A DNA stretch of 55,263 nucleotides from an uncultured Clostridia bacterium (lineage in GTDB: Bacteria; Bacillota; Clostridia; TANB77; CAG-508), in assembly GCA_944386135.1 (NCBI GenBank), contig CALWZW010000008.1, forward strand, positions 1 through 55,263. The letters run 5' to 3'. Below, piece after piece: positions 22,324 to 31,513 of the stretch. The stretch's first letter is position 1. Every line of letters starts with the position of its first letter. Made by a program: the position numbers and the translations under genes. The notes under the pieces were generated by a model. It was not told the DNA's origin and made no database searches. It was given only the letters and a program-made list of their open reading frames with translations.

Positions 22324-22544
22324 TCGATGATACTATAAGAGAATTAGCTATTGAAAGCATATCAGAATATATAGGAATATTAACTCAGATAAGTAGGAAA
22401 AAAAACAATAAAAAATATAAAAAATACATTGAAGAAGCGGAAAAAAAAGTAAGGATAATAATAGATAAGAAAAATGAAAAAGAAATTAATAAGATATTAT
22501 ATGAATATAATAGAAAGTTAAAAATATTACAAACAATGGAGTAA
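22317..22544 (+). CDS. small helical protein, possible antitoxin of the zeta-like kinase
   Basis: A 75-aa, Lys/Glu/Ile-rich protein predicted to be almost all helix, starting at GTG 22317 behind a strong AGGAGGT. It overlaps the end of the epimerase-kinase gene by 7 bases and ends 8 bases before the zeta-like kinase. Size, helicity and position directly upstream of a zeta-toxin-like kinase are what is expected of an epsilon-type antitoxin (a helical bundle that blocks the ATP site). I see no diagnostic sequence motif, so the antitoxin role is inferred from context only. Confidence 0.5.
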   Translation: MLIDDTIRELAIESISEYIGILTQISRKKNNKKYKKYIEEAEKKVRIIIDKKNEKEINKILYEYNRKLKILQTME

Positions 22545-22552
22545 AATGTTAT

Positions 22553-23378
22553 ATGGGCTATGCAGATATTAAAGAAAGTATATTAAAAGAAAAACACACT
22601 GTTTTAAATCCTACTATAGATTATATAGTGGGACAAACAGGAAGTGGAAAAAGTACATTAATTAATAACATATTACATACAAAAAGCAATAATTATGTTA
22701 TAATAGATAATGATTTATGGAGAAGTTATTATCCGAATTATTTAGAATTAATAAAAAAATATAAAACCGATGAATTGCCTGAAATTACCAATACAATGAA
22801 AAGATGGAGAGATCAATTGATTAGAGAAATAAGCTCTCAAAAATACAATATTATTATGCACACATCATTAACTAATGTAAATGAATTCCTAAAACAAGAG
22901 GAACTTCTAAAATCGAAGGGATACATATGTACAATGTCTGTCATTGCTTGTCATGAATATTATAGCAGAATTAGATGTTGTTTTCGATACATATTGAGTG
23001 CTATTCGGTAAAGGATATGGTCGCTATGCAACTGATCACAACAAAGTATATAGGGAACTGCCGATAAATTTAGATGAAACAGTCAGGAAAGGAGGAATTA
23101 GGGAAATAGGTTTATATGATTATAATCTTAACTTTATGTGCAATTATGATGAAAGCAGACACGGCTCAATAAGTAGTTTGCTAGTGCAAAAAAGAAATGA
23201 AGGTATGCAACAAAATCAACAGCAAGAAATCTTATGTATATGTAGTGAATTGAAAAGACAATTAGAAAAAAATAGACAAGCTTTTTCAGAAGATATGTAT
23301 AAAACAATGCTACAAGAAATAGAAAATATTAAAACTGAAATAGAGAATATGTTAAGAAAAGGAGAAATAGAAAAATGA
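22553..23378 (+). CDS. zeta-toxin family kinase, with one CGG +1 frameshift
   Basis: A 274-aa P-loop kinase of the zeta-toxin/UDP-N-acetylglucosamine kinase type. Motifs: VGQTGSGKSTLINN (Walker A), VIIDNDLWRSYYPNY (the zeta NDxxRxxxPxY element), IIMHTSLTN, and after the shift GKGYGRYATDHNKVYRELP, which matches the zeta C-terminal substrate region. The frame stops at ATT CGG TAA (23006); dropping the C reads ATT-GGT-AAA and continues to 23378. Zeta toxins phosphorylate UDP-GlcNAc and block wall synthesis, and some homologues are plain metabolic kinases. It overlaps the HAD gene by 4 bases. With an epimerase and a phosphatase beside it, either a toxin-antitoxin or a sugar-nucleotide role is possible. 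Confidence 0.75.
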
Positions 23379-24061
23379 TAAAAGCGATTATATTTGATGT
23401 ATATGGTACACTAATTTCAACAGGAAATGGTTCAGTAACAGCAGCAGGAGAGATACTAAAAAAGATAAATGTAGATATGGATGCAAAAGTATTTTACAAA
23501 AAATGGAAAGAATTTCATAAAAAACAAATGAATGAAATGAAGGAGTTTATAACAGAAAAAGAAGTTTTTGAAAATGATTTAAAACTCTTATATGAATTTT
23601 ATAATTTAAAAGGAAACTATAAAGAGGATGTAAAAATAATGTTAGAGTCCCTATATAAAAGAAAAGCATTTGAAGAAACAAACGAGGCATTAGATAATCT
23701 AAGTAAAAAATATAAAATATATATAGGTTCAACAACTGATACAGAACCTCTTATGGTAAATATAAAAAGTAATAATATGAAAGTTGATAAGATTTATACT
23801 TCAGAAAGTTTAAAAGAATATAAACCTAAAAAAGAATTTTATACAAAAATATTAAATGATGTAAATTTGAGTGCCAATGAAGTAGTGTTTGTTGGAGACT
23901 CCTTGTTAGAGGATGTACAAGGACCACAAAGCGTTGGAATCTATTCTATACTAATAGATAGAAAAGGTAAATATGATGAAGATGAAAGAAAGATACCTGA
24001 CGCAGTAATTAGAGATTTAAGGGAATTAGATAAGTTATTAGCAGATTTGAATAATTCTTAA
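23375..24061 (+). CDS. HAD family hydrolase
   Basis: A 228-aa haloacid-dehalogenase-superfamily phosphatase. Motif I is IIFDVYGTL (nucleophile Asp8 and the general Asp replaced by Tyr, as in the 2-haloacid dehalogenase-like subgroup), motif II is GSTTDTE, the Lys of motif III is in LKEYKPKKEFY, and motif IV is VFVGDSLLEDVQGP. The helical cap lies between motifs I and II. Its ATG overlaps the stop of the zeta-like kinase (4 bases), so the two are translationally coupled. It may reverse a phosphorylation made by one of the two kinases upstream; that is inference. Confidence 0.85.
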   Translation: MIKAIIFDVYGTLISTGNGSVTAAGEILKKINVDMDAKVFYKKWKEFHKKQMNEMKEFITEKEVFENDLKLLYEFYNLKGNYKEDVKIMLESLYKRKAFEETNEALDNLSKKYKIYIGSTTDTEPLMVNIKSNNMKVDKIYTSESLKEYKPKKEFYTKILNDVNLSANEVVFVGDSLLEDVQGPQSVGIYSILIDRKGKYDEDERKIPDAVIRDLRELDKLLADLNNS

Positions 24062-24070
24062 TATAAACTT

Positions 24071-24104
24071 AAAAATGTCTTGTAAAGATTTACAAGACAT
24101 TTTT
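24071..24104. terminator. bidirectional terminator
   Basis: AAAAATGTCTTGTA and TACAAGACATTTTT are perfect complements with A-run and T-run on the two sides. It serves the converging HAD and PfkB genes and overlaps the PfkB stop codon. A relative lies at 26039. Confidence 0.85.
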
Positions 24105-25008
24105 AAATAGTCTTTCTACTACCAAGGTTAGCCAAAACATCTCTTGAAGCAGCATTTGCAAGAGAGAAAGTGTTATCTACGAAAAATTCGTCGATTTTAT
24201 CAGCATAAGCAAATTCTCTAACAACCATAGAGAAAAAAGCATCTCCTGCGCCAGAAGTATCAGTTGCATTTACAACTATTTCTGGCTTTTTTAGTATAGA
24301 AACTATATTATAGTTATTATCTCTGAAAAAGAATATTGCACCTTTTTTGCCTTTTGTAAGTACAAGAAGTTTTAAATCTAATAATTCAAATAATTCTGCT
24401 TCATCTTTTACATCTAATCTTTCAAAAAGCAAGTCTGTAACTGAATCATTAAGTTGAACATAATCTGCATTTTTAAAGAAATTTAAAAGATATTGACGAG
24501 TAAAATGCTCAAAAAATCTAATATGTCCAATATCTAAACAAACTTTCCTATTTTGAATACTTTCTAAGAACTCTAAGTTTACAGGTAAAAATTTATCTAA
24601 TATCAAATAAACTTCATTATTTTGAAGTGAGTCTGGTAGCTTTTTAGGCAAATTTTCAGAAAAATTCATAGTAAATTTATTTGTTATAGGAGAATACCAT
24701 GAATGAATAACACTATTATCATTAAGTGTAGAATTTGGAATGATGATATTCATTATATTTGTTGATTTCTCTTCAATTTCGATATATGAAGTATCAACAT
24801 TTGCTCTTTTTAAAGAAGAAATTGCGACTTTTCCTTCTTCATCATTTCCAGCAGTTCCAAAAGCGTAGCAAGTTTCACCCATTAAAGATAAATTATATAA
24901 ATCGTTCCAGTTACAGCCTCCACCATCTTGTTTTATAAACTCTAAATCTCCATTATATATTTTATCTAAAATAATATCTCCATGAGATACAAAAATTTTC
25001 TTTGCCAT
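24103..25008 (-). CDS. PfkB family carbohydrate kinase
   Basis: A 301-aa ribokinase-fold sugar or nucleoside kinase. The N-terminus has GDIILDKIYNGDLEFIKQDGGGCNWN, with the glycine-rich substrate loop, followed by YAFGTAGNDEEGK. The C-terminal signature DTSGAGDAFFSMVVREFA contains the anion hole and catalytic Asp (GAGD). TAGGAGG sits 7-8 bases upstream of the ATG. It is transcribed alone on the minus strand, converging on the accessory operon. The substrate (fructose, ribose, adenosine or another) cannot be read from the sequence. Confidence 0.85.
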   Translation of the reverse strand: MAKKIFVSHGDIILDKIYNGDLEFIKQDGGGCNWNDLYNLSLMGETCYAFGTAGNDEEGKVAISSLKRANVDTSYIEIEEKSTNIMNIIIPNSTLNDNSVIHSWYSPITNKFTMNFSENLPKKLPDSLQNNEVYLILDKFLPVNLEFLESIQNRKVCLDIGHIRFFEHFTRQYLLNFFKNADYVQLNDSVTDLLFERLDVKDEAELFELLDLKLLVLTKGKKGAIFFFRDNNYNIVSILKKPEIVVNATDTSGAGDAFFSMVVREFAYADKIDEFFVDNTFSLANAASRDVLANLGSRKTI

Positions 25009-25261
25009 AATAACCTCCTAGATTAATTAATACAAAAACATTATACCTTAAAATCATATATATTTCAACAAAATTTGTGAAAACCTTAGTAATGTGAAAA
25101 CTAATTCTGGATAATATAATGAACTAAATTTAGTATGACGAAAAATGTCGAAAAGTAATTTATAAAAATACAACTTAACTATTGTGTTCTAACTTAACTT
25201 ATGGTAAAATAAAAACATACTAAGGAATCTTGTATAAATTAAACAAGAGGAGGTGAAATGT

Positions 25262-25813
25262 ATGGAAGAAAAGATATTAGAAGCTATCAATGAATTAACT
25301 GTGACAGTAAAAAGAATTGAAAGTGATGTAGTTGGATTAAAGACAGACGTGGCTGTGCTAAAAACAGACGTAGCTGAACTAAAAGTGAATAATGCTCGTT
25401 TGGAAAATGAAATTAAAGCAATGGATAAAAAATTTGAAACTAAATATGATGAACTAAATTCATACTTTAACACACTTAATACTACAATTTGGAAAATGGA
25501 GAATAATATCGAAGAAATAAAAATCGATACACAAACTTTTAAAAAAGGCTTAGAAGCAGCTAATAAAAGAATAGATGGAGTTATCAAACAACATGAAGGA
25601 ACTGAAGAAAAAGTTAAAGCACTTACCAATAGAATTGATAGTAGATTTTGCACAATAGATGATAGAATTTCAGCAGAAGTTAAAATTTTAGAAGGAAAAA
25701 TAGAAGAAACAAAAGTAAGTCTTATAGCTAGAATTGATAAATCAGATGCTGAGAGAAAAAAGGAATTCAAGCAATTATACAACAGTGTAAACGATATAAT
25801 AAAAAAGTATTAG
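25262..25813 (+). CDS. coiled-coil protein with a possible -1 frameshift extension
   Basis: A 183-aa protein built of heptad repeats, with near-tandem units LKTDVAVLKTDVAELKVNN near residues 23-41. No enzyme motif or membrane segment is seen; such proteins are common near mobile and phage genes but this function is unknown. ATG 25262 follows AGGAGGTG with an 8-base gap, better than the in-frame GTG 25253 that overlaps it. It ends at TAG 25811, right after A AAA AAG (25801-25807), the classic -1 slippery heptamer. A -1 shift there would add VLDSIAKYQEENEKEHKQFVKIS-like heptads (23 residues) up to the TAA at 25876-25878. An indel in the A-run is the alternative. Confidence 0.7.
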   Translation: MEEKILEAINELTVTVKRIESDVVGLKTDVAVLKTDVAELKVNNARLENEIKAMDKKFETKYDELNSYFNTLNTTIWKMENNIEEIKIDTQTFKKGLEAANKRIDGVIKQHEGTEEKVKALTNRIDSRFCTIDDRISAEVKILEGKIEETKVSLIARIDKSDAERKKEFKQLYNSVNDIIKKY

Positions 25814-25934
25814 ATTCCATTGCTAAATATCAAGAAGAAAATGAAAAAGAGCATAAACAATTTGTAAAAATTTCTTAATTAAAATCGATTTTATTCAAAA
25901 TGCAAATAATCTTTGCAAAAACAAAAATGGGGGC

Positions 25935-25999
25935 AAATAGATGTCTTATAAATGATTATCAAATAAAAAGATAGTTATTTATAAGACATCTATTTTTGT
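25935..25999 (+). terminator. long-stem terminator
   Basis: A 19-bp perfect stem (25935-25953 with 25977-25995) followed by TTTTG and TTTT. The remainder of the 25.8-26.17 kb gap holds this hairpin and the one at 26039; no ORF. Confidence 0.8.
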
Positions 26000-26038
26000 T
26001 TTAAATTAAATAAAGATTAGTTATAAATACTAGTATAA

Positions 26039-26072
26039 AAAATGTCTTGTAGCGAACTTACAAGGCATCTTT
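26039..26072 (+). terminator. hairpin related to the 24071 terminator
   Basis: ATGTCTTGTA pairs with TACAAGGCAT (one G-U pair), followed by CTTTTA. It shares its arm sequence with the terminator at 24071. It sits upstream of the dGTPase gene. Confidence 0.6.
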
Positions 26073-26169
26073 TAAATTGACAAATTATGATAGATATAAT
26101 ATAATAAACGCAGGCATTTTGTAAACTTTATAATGCAAAAAATCAAAGTCAGTAAGGGGTATTTAAGCA

Positions 26170-27912
26170 ATGAAAATGAACGGCTATAGAAGAGACCAAA
26201 GAAGATTTTTAAACAGAAGATCTCAAAGTACAGTACAAGTAAAAAGATTAGATAATTATGCAGATATATTAATGGATGTATTAGAACAATATGCAGAAGA
26301 AATAGATGCAAGCATTGTTCCATATAATAAAAAAAGTACAGAAGAAACAATGATGATTAAAGGACTTAGAAAATCTTCACAAGAAGCGACAAATAGAAAA
26401 ACACATATGGAAAATGTTGAAGGAATAGCCGTAGAAATTGCAAAAAGACTAGGGCTACATGTAGGAGCAACAAGAGTAATTGCAAGAAACCACGATTTAG
26501 GACATACTTTCCTAGGGCATAGTGGAGAATGGTGGCTATCAAATGTAAAAGAAGATTTAGGCACCGGATATTATACTCATAATGCATTAGGGCCTGCGGA
26601 GCTTATATATAGAGATAGAATATATGATGAAATATTAGAAAGAATAAAAGCTTTCAATCCATATATTACAGATAGCGAACTTTCCAGAGTTAAAAAAAGC
26701 CTATGGCTTATATTTGATGGAATAAATTCTCATAATGGTGAAAAAACAGAAACAGAATTTACACCAGACAAAGAAAAAGACGAAGCTAAGTTTTTAGAAG
26801 AGCTAGAGAGTTGCTTTACTAAAAAAGGATATGATAAAGGGATAATGCCTGCAACAACTGAAGGATGTTTAATAAGACTATGTGATAAAATCTCTTATGT
26901 TCCTTATGATATGATAGATGGCTTACGTGAAGGAATAATAAGCAAAATAGATGGAGAATATGTAGATGTTTTAACATCTCTTGGAATAAGCAAAGATGAA
27001 ATTAATAGATGCAATATAAGAAAAAATTATGAGGCAATTGCTAGAAAGCTACAAATAATCTTTACTAGAGATGTAATAGAAAACAGTTATGGAGATACAA
27101 TAAGGATGTCTCCAGAAATTTCAAAAGCTATGCACGAACTTAGAAACATAAATAATAGGCGAATAGTCCAATATGCAGTATTAAAAGAAGATGAAGAGAC
27201 TTATCCAGAAGCAATACGAACATTGATGGAAAGATTTTCTAAGATTCTATTGGCAGATAATAATTTGCAAAAGTTACCAACAATATCTACAGATACAGAA
27301 CTTGCAGGAAACCTAATTGCACAATATGAAGGAACACCTTATGAAGGCTTTGCAATCTATTTAACAGGTATAAGTGAAGAAGAATATGCTTTTACTAAAG
27401 ACTACATTTCTAAAGCTGTAAGACAAAGTATAGAAGATGAACAGGAAGAGGCAAGAAAAATAGTGCTTTCAGGAGAAAAGTTTGTACCAACAAAAAAATT
27501 CCAAAATAGAGATGCAAGAGTAAAAAGATATATAGACTACTATAGAGCAAAGGAAATAAATGGAGAATATTCAGATGAGGATAAAACACAAGATGTAGAA
27601 GAAGAGTATAGAAGGCAAGAAGAACAAAAAGGAGAATATCCTAGCATTGAAGAAAAATTTAGCTTAGAGTTTGGCGCAAGATATTTATCAACTTTGAATG
27701 ACTTTGAATTTTTTAATTTATTAAAAGATACAGGACTTATAACAAAAGAGCAAGAAGAAAGTCTAACTAGAAAATACAAAGATATAGGACAAGAAGGGCT
27801 AAAAAGAGAAATATATGTACAAAAAGAATTTGATACAATTATAAAAAGTCAAGCAAAAGAGACGGAAAAAATATCATCTACTTCTAAAAAACAAGAAGGA
27901 TTTGAACATTAA
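26170..27912 (+). CDS. dGTPase-like HD-domain triphosphohydrolase
   Basis: A 580-aa HD-superfamily protein related to deoxyguanosinetriphosphate triphosphohydrolase, which splits dNTPs to nucleoside plus triphosphate. The N-terminus has RSQSTVQVKRLDNY-like core, then RKTHMENVEGIAVEIAKRLGL and the HD motif VIARNHDLGHTFLGHSGEWWLS (residues about 95-120). The distal metal Asp is in RLCDKISYVPYDMIDG. The protein is longer than usual (about 450-500), with a charged C-terminal tail from about residue 450. TAAGGGG precedes the ATG. sufC follows 17 bases downstream. True dNTP specificity is not proven. Confidence 0.8.
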   Translation: MKMNGYRRDQRRFLNRRSQSTVQVKRLDNYADILMDVLEQYAEEIDASIVPYNKKSTEETMMIKGLRKSSQEATNRKTHMENVEGIAVEIAKRLGLHVGATRVIARNHDLGHTFLGHSGEWWLSNVKEDLGTGYYTHNALGPAELIYRDRIYDEILERIKAFNPYITDSELSRVKKSLWLIFDGINSHNGEKTETEFTPDKEKDEAKFLEELESCFTKKGYDKGIMPATTEGCLIRLCDKISYVPYDMIDGLREGIISKIDGEYVDVLTSLGISKDEINRCNIRKNYEAIARKLQIIFTRDVIENSYGDTIRMSPEISKAMHELRNINNRRIVQYAVLKEDEETYPEAIRTLMERFSKILLADNNLQKLPTISTDTELAGNLIAQYEGTPYEGFAIYLTGISEEEYAFTKDYISKAVRQSIEDEQEEARKIVLSGEKFVPTKKFQNRDARVKRYIDYYRAKEINGEYSDEDKTQDVEEEYRRQEEQKGEYPSIEEKFSLEFGARYLSTLNDFEFFNLLKDTGLITKEQEESLTRKYKDIGQEGLKREIYVQKEFDTIIKSQAKETEKISSTSKKQEGFEH

Positions 27913-27929
27913 ATATAAGGAGGGAGAAT

Positions 27930-28640
27930 ATGTTAGAAATACAAAATTTATGTTTCGAAAGAGATAATAAGAAAATATTAGATAATATAAATTTAAAATT
28001 AGATACAGATAAATTTGTAGTAATAACTGGACCAAATGGCTCAGGAAAATCTACTCTTGCCAAAATTATCATGGGAATTGAAAAACAAGATTCAGGAAAA
28101 GTTATATTAGAAGGAAAAGATATAACAAAACTTAGTATAGATAAAAGAGCTGAGTTAGGAATGGGATTTGCATTCCAACAACCAGTAAAATTTAAGGGAA
28201 TAACAGTATACGACCTTATAAAAATATCTGCTAAGAAGAATATAACTAAAAAAGAGGCTTGTGATATATTAAGCATGGTAGGACTATGTGCAAGAGAATA
28301 TGTAGATAGAGAAGTAAATGGCTCTTTGTCAGGAGGAGAGTTAAAGAGGATTGAGATTGCAACAATTATTGCAAGAAATTCAAAACTTACTATTTTTGAC
28401 GAGCCAGAAGCTGGAATCGACTTATGGAGCTTTAACAGCTTAATAAGTGTTTTTGAAAAAATGAGAGAAAGTACAAAAGGTTTAACAATAATAATATCTC
28501 ATCAAGAGAGAATTTTAAATATTGCAGACCAAATAATTCTAATGAGTAATGGTAAAATTGAAAAAATGGGAAGTAGAGATGAAATATTACCTAGTGTTAT
28601 GAAAGATACTATATGTTGTAGATTAGAAAGAAAGGAGTAA
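27930..28640 (+). CDS. sufC: Fe-S cluster assembly ATPase SufC (SmsC-like)
   Basis: A 236-aa ABC-type ATPase that powers Fe-S cluster assembly on its SufB/SufD-type partner. Walker A is GPNGSGKSTLAK, the Q-loop AFQQPVKFKG is characteristic of SufC, the signature is LSGGELKRIEIA and Walker B is LTIFDEPEAGIDLW, with the H-loop ISHQERIL. An AAGGAGGG precedes the ATG. The only partner here is the single SufB/D-like gene 5 bases downstream, with no sufS or sufU beside it. This two-gene arrangement resembles the minimal SmsCB system described in anaerobes and archaea. Confidence 0.9.
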   Translation: MLEIQNLCFERDNKKILDNINLKLDTDKFVVITGPNGSGKSTLAKIIMGIEKQDSGKVILEGKDITKLSIDKRAELGMGFAFQQPVKFKGITVYDLIKISAKKNITKKEACDILSMVGLCAREYVDREVNGSLSGGELKRIEIATIIARNSKLTIFDEPEAGIDLWSFNSLISVFEKMRESTKGLTIIISHQERILNIADQIILMSNGKIEKMGSRDEILPSVMKDTICCRLERKE

Positions 28641-28645
28641 AACTA

Positions 28646-29563
28646 GTGGAAAATGTAGACAAAGAATTATTAAAAGAAATCGCAGATATGGAAGAAACTC
28701 CTCAAGGTGCATACAATATTAGAAAAAATGGACAGGGAATAGAAAGAAAAGTAACAGACAATGTAAATATTGTAACTAAAGAAGGAGTTTCTGGAATAGA
28801 TATATATGTAAAAGAAAATACAAAGTTTGAGTTTGTTCATATCCCTGTTATTATCACAGAGAGTGGACTTACAGATGTTGTATATAACGATTTTCATATA
28901 GGAGAAAATGCAAATGTAGTGATAATTGCAGGATGTGGAATTCATAATGACCATGAAAAAGATTCAAGACATGATGGAATACACAGATTTTTCTTAGAAA
29001 AAAATTCAAAAGTTAAATATATAGAAAAACACTATGGAGAAGGAAAAGGAACAGGAAAAAGAATACTAAATCCTGTAACAGAGGTGTATTTAAAAGAAGG
29101 TTCAAGCTTAGAAATGGAAAGTGTACAAATAAAAGGAGTAGACTCAACTATAAGAGTTACAAAAGGAGAGCTTGAAAAGGATACAAATTTTGTTGTTACA
29201 GAAAAAATAATGACACACGGAAATCAATATGCAGAAACAGAATTTGATGTAAACTTAAATGGAGAAAATTCAAGCACTCATTTAACTTCTAGGTCTGTTG
29301 CTACAGAGAAATCTAAACAGAAATTTATATCAAAAGTTTATGGAAATACAAAATGTTTTGCTCATGTTGAATGTGATGCAATAATAAAAGATGAAGGAAA
29401 AGTACAAGCAATTCCAGAAATTACTGCAAATGATATAGATGCTAATCTAATACATGAAGCTGCTATCGGAAAAATTGCAGGAGAGCAACTTATTAAACTT
29501 ATGACACTTGGATTAAGTGAAAAAGAAGCAGAAGAAGCTATTATTAATGGATTTTTGAAATAG
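28646..29563 (+). CDS. SufB/SufD-family Fe-S assembly scaffold (SmsB-like)
   Basis: A 305-aa right-handed beta-helix protein that forms the scaffold with SufC. Family features include the glycine-rich GCGIHNDHEKDSRHDGIH region and the C-terminal helix EAAIGKIAGEQLIKLMTLGLSEKEAEEAIINGF, which contacts SufC. It is shorter than SufB (about 470) and SufD (about 430), as expected for the minimal single-subunit type. It starts at GTG 28646 behind AAAGGAG; no better ATG exists in frame. It forms an operon with sufC, separated by 5 bases. Confidence 0.85.
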   Translation: MENVDKELLKEIADMEETPQGAYNIRKNGQGIERKVTDNVNIVTKEGVSGIDIYVKENTKFEFVHIPVIITESGLTDVVYNDFHIGENANVVIIAGCGIHNDHEKDSRHDGIHRFFLEKNSKVKYIEKHYGEGKGTGKRILNPVTEVYLKEGSSLEMESVQIKGVDSTIRVTKGELEKDTNFVVTEKIMTHGNQYAETEFDVNLNGENSSTHLTSRSVATEKSKQKFISKVYGNTKCFAHVECDAIIKDEGKVQAIPEITANDIDANLIHEAAIGKIAGEQLIKLMTLGLSEKEAEEAIINGFLK

Positions 29564-29596
29564 AAAATTCCTTTGAGAAGGGAGTTATATAAATAA

Positions 29597-31407
29597 ATGC
29601 GAAAGCAAGATTATATTAGAAATTTTAGTATAATTGCACATATTGACCATGGAAAATCTACTCTTGCAGATAGATTAATAGAAATGACAGGAGTATTATC
29701 TGCAAGAGAGATGGAATCTCAGGTATTAGACAATATGGAATTAGAAAAAGAAAGAGGAATAACAATAAAGTCTCAAGCTGTTAGAATGAAATATAAAGCA
29801 AAAGACGGAAATGAATATATATTAAACTTAATTGATACTCCAGGACATGTTGATTTTAATTATGAAGTATCTAGAAGCTTAGCAGCATGTGATGGAGCAA
29901 TTTTAGTTGTAGATAGTACACAAGGAGTCGAAGCACAAACACTTGCAAATGTATATTTGGCATTAGATAATAACTTAGAAATTCTTCCAGTAATAAATAA
30001 GGTGGATTTACCTAATGCAAGACCAGAAGAAGTAAAAAAAGAGATAGAAGATATAATAGGAATAGATGCAGAAGAAGCACCTTGTATATCGGCAAAATCA
30101 GGATTAAATGTTGACCAAGTTTTAGAACAGATTGTAACTAAAATACCAGCACCAACTGGAAATGAAAATAATAAAACACAAGCTTTAATATTTGACTCAT
30201 ATTATGATAATTATAAAGGAGCAATAGCACATGTAAGAGTAGTAGAGGGAAAAGTTAAAGTTGGAGATGAAATTGAACTTATGGCAGTAGGTAAAGTATT
30301 TACTGTTACTGAAGTTCGGATATTTTGAACCGGGAGAATATGTGCCATGCACAGAAATAATAGCTGGAGAAGTACGGATATATCGCAGCAAGTATAAAAA
30401 ATCTATCTGATATACATGTTGGAGATACTATAACATTAAAAGAAAATCCAGCAGATGAAAGACTTCCAGGATATAAAAAAGTAAATCCAATGGTTTATTG
30501 TGGACTTTATCCAGTTGATGGTAGTGATTATGAAAATCTAAAAATTGCATTAGAAAAGTTAAAATTAAATGATGCTTCTCTTCAATACGAACCAGAAACA
30601 TCAGCTGCATTGGGATTTGGATTTAGATGTGGATTTTTGGGATTACTACATTTAGAGATAATAGAGGAAAGATTAGATAGAGAATTTGACTTAAGTCTAA
30701 TTACTACAGCTCCTTCTGTTATATACAAGGTATATAAAACAAATGGAGAAATGATAGAACTATATAATCCAACAGATTTACCAAGCCCACAAGAAATATC
30801 ATATATTGAAGAGCCAATTGTGCAGGCAGAAATCCTAACTCCAAAAGAATATGTTGGAGGAATAATGGAAATATGCCAAAATAGACGTGGAGTTTACATA
30901 GATATGAAATACCTAGATGCAAATCGTGTAACTTTAGTATATGAATTACCTTTAAATGAGATAATATATGACTTTTTTGACATATTGAAATCAAAAACTA
31001 AAGGATATGCTTCATTTGATTATGAATTTAAAGAATATAGAAGAGCAGACTTAGTAAAACTTGATATACACGTTAATGGAGAAGCTGTTGATGCTTTATC
31101 ATTTATTGTACATAAAGATAGTAGTTATACAAGAGGAAAGAAAATGGTAGAAAAGCTAAAAACAGCAATACCAAGACAATTATTTGCAATACCACTTCAA
31201 GCAGTAGTAGGAGGAAAAGTTATTGCAAGAGAGACAATCTCTGCATTGAGGAAAGATGTTCTTGCTAAATGTTATGGTGGAGATATATCAAGAAAAAAGA
31301 AACTACTAGAAAAGCAGAAAAAAGGTAAAAAGAAGATGAGACAGATTGGTAGTGTGGAGATGCCACAGGAAGCTTTTCTTAGTGTTCTTAAATTGGATGA
31401 TGAGTAA
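29597..31407 (+). CDS. lepA: elongation factor 4 (LepA), with two CGG +1 frameshifts
   Basis: LepA is a translational GTPase that acts on the ribosome in initiation/biogenesis and under stress. The 602-aa product (normal length) has GTPase motifs [14 protein letters not shown] (G1), the G2 Thr in [14 protein letters not shown] (G3) and NKVDLPNA (G4), and the C-terminal LepA-specific domain ([22 protein letters not shown]). Two in-frame CGG codons, only 57 bases apart, break it at 30317 (GTT CGGA) and 30375 (GTA CGGA). Dropping each C gives [14 protein letters not shown] and [13 protein letters not shown], both conserved in domain II. Unshifted translation stops three codons after the first CGG. 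Confidence 0.95.
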
Positions 31408-31513
31408 ATGTGGATTGCCAAAATAATCAGCATCTTGTGCCTTATTTTTATCAATTTTAATTTACTTCTATGTCCATAAATGAAATTTGAAAAAACATTA
31501 AAAGGAGAAATTT

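Noticed and set aside
20254..24061. Prophage or integrative element boundary
   Set aside because: No integrase, portal, terminase or att-like repeats around the operon; it is accessory but not shown to be mobile.
25235..25262. GTG 25253 as start of the coiled-coil gene
   Set aside because: It overlaps the AGGAGGTG ribosome binding site; ATG 25262 has proper spacing.
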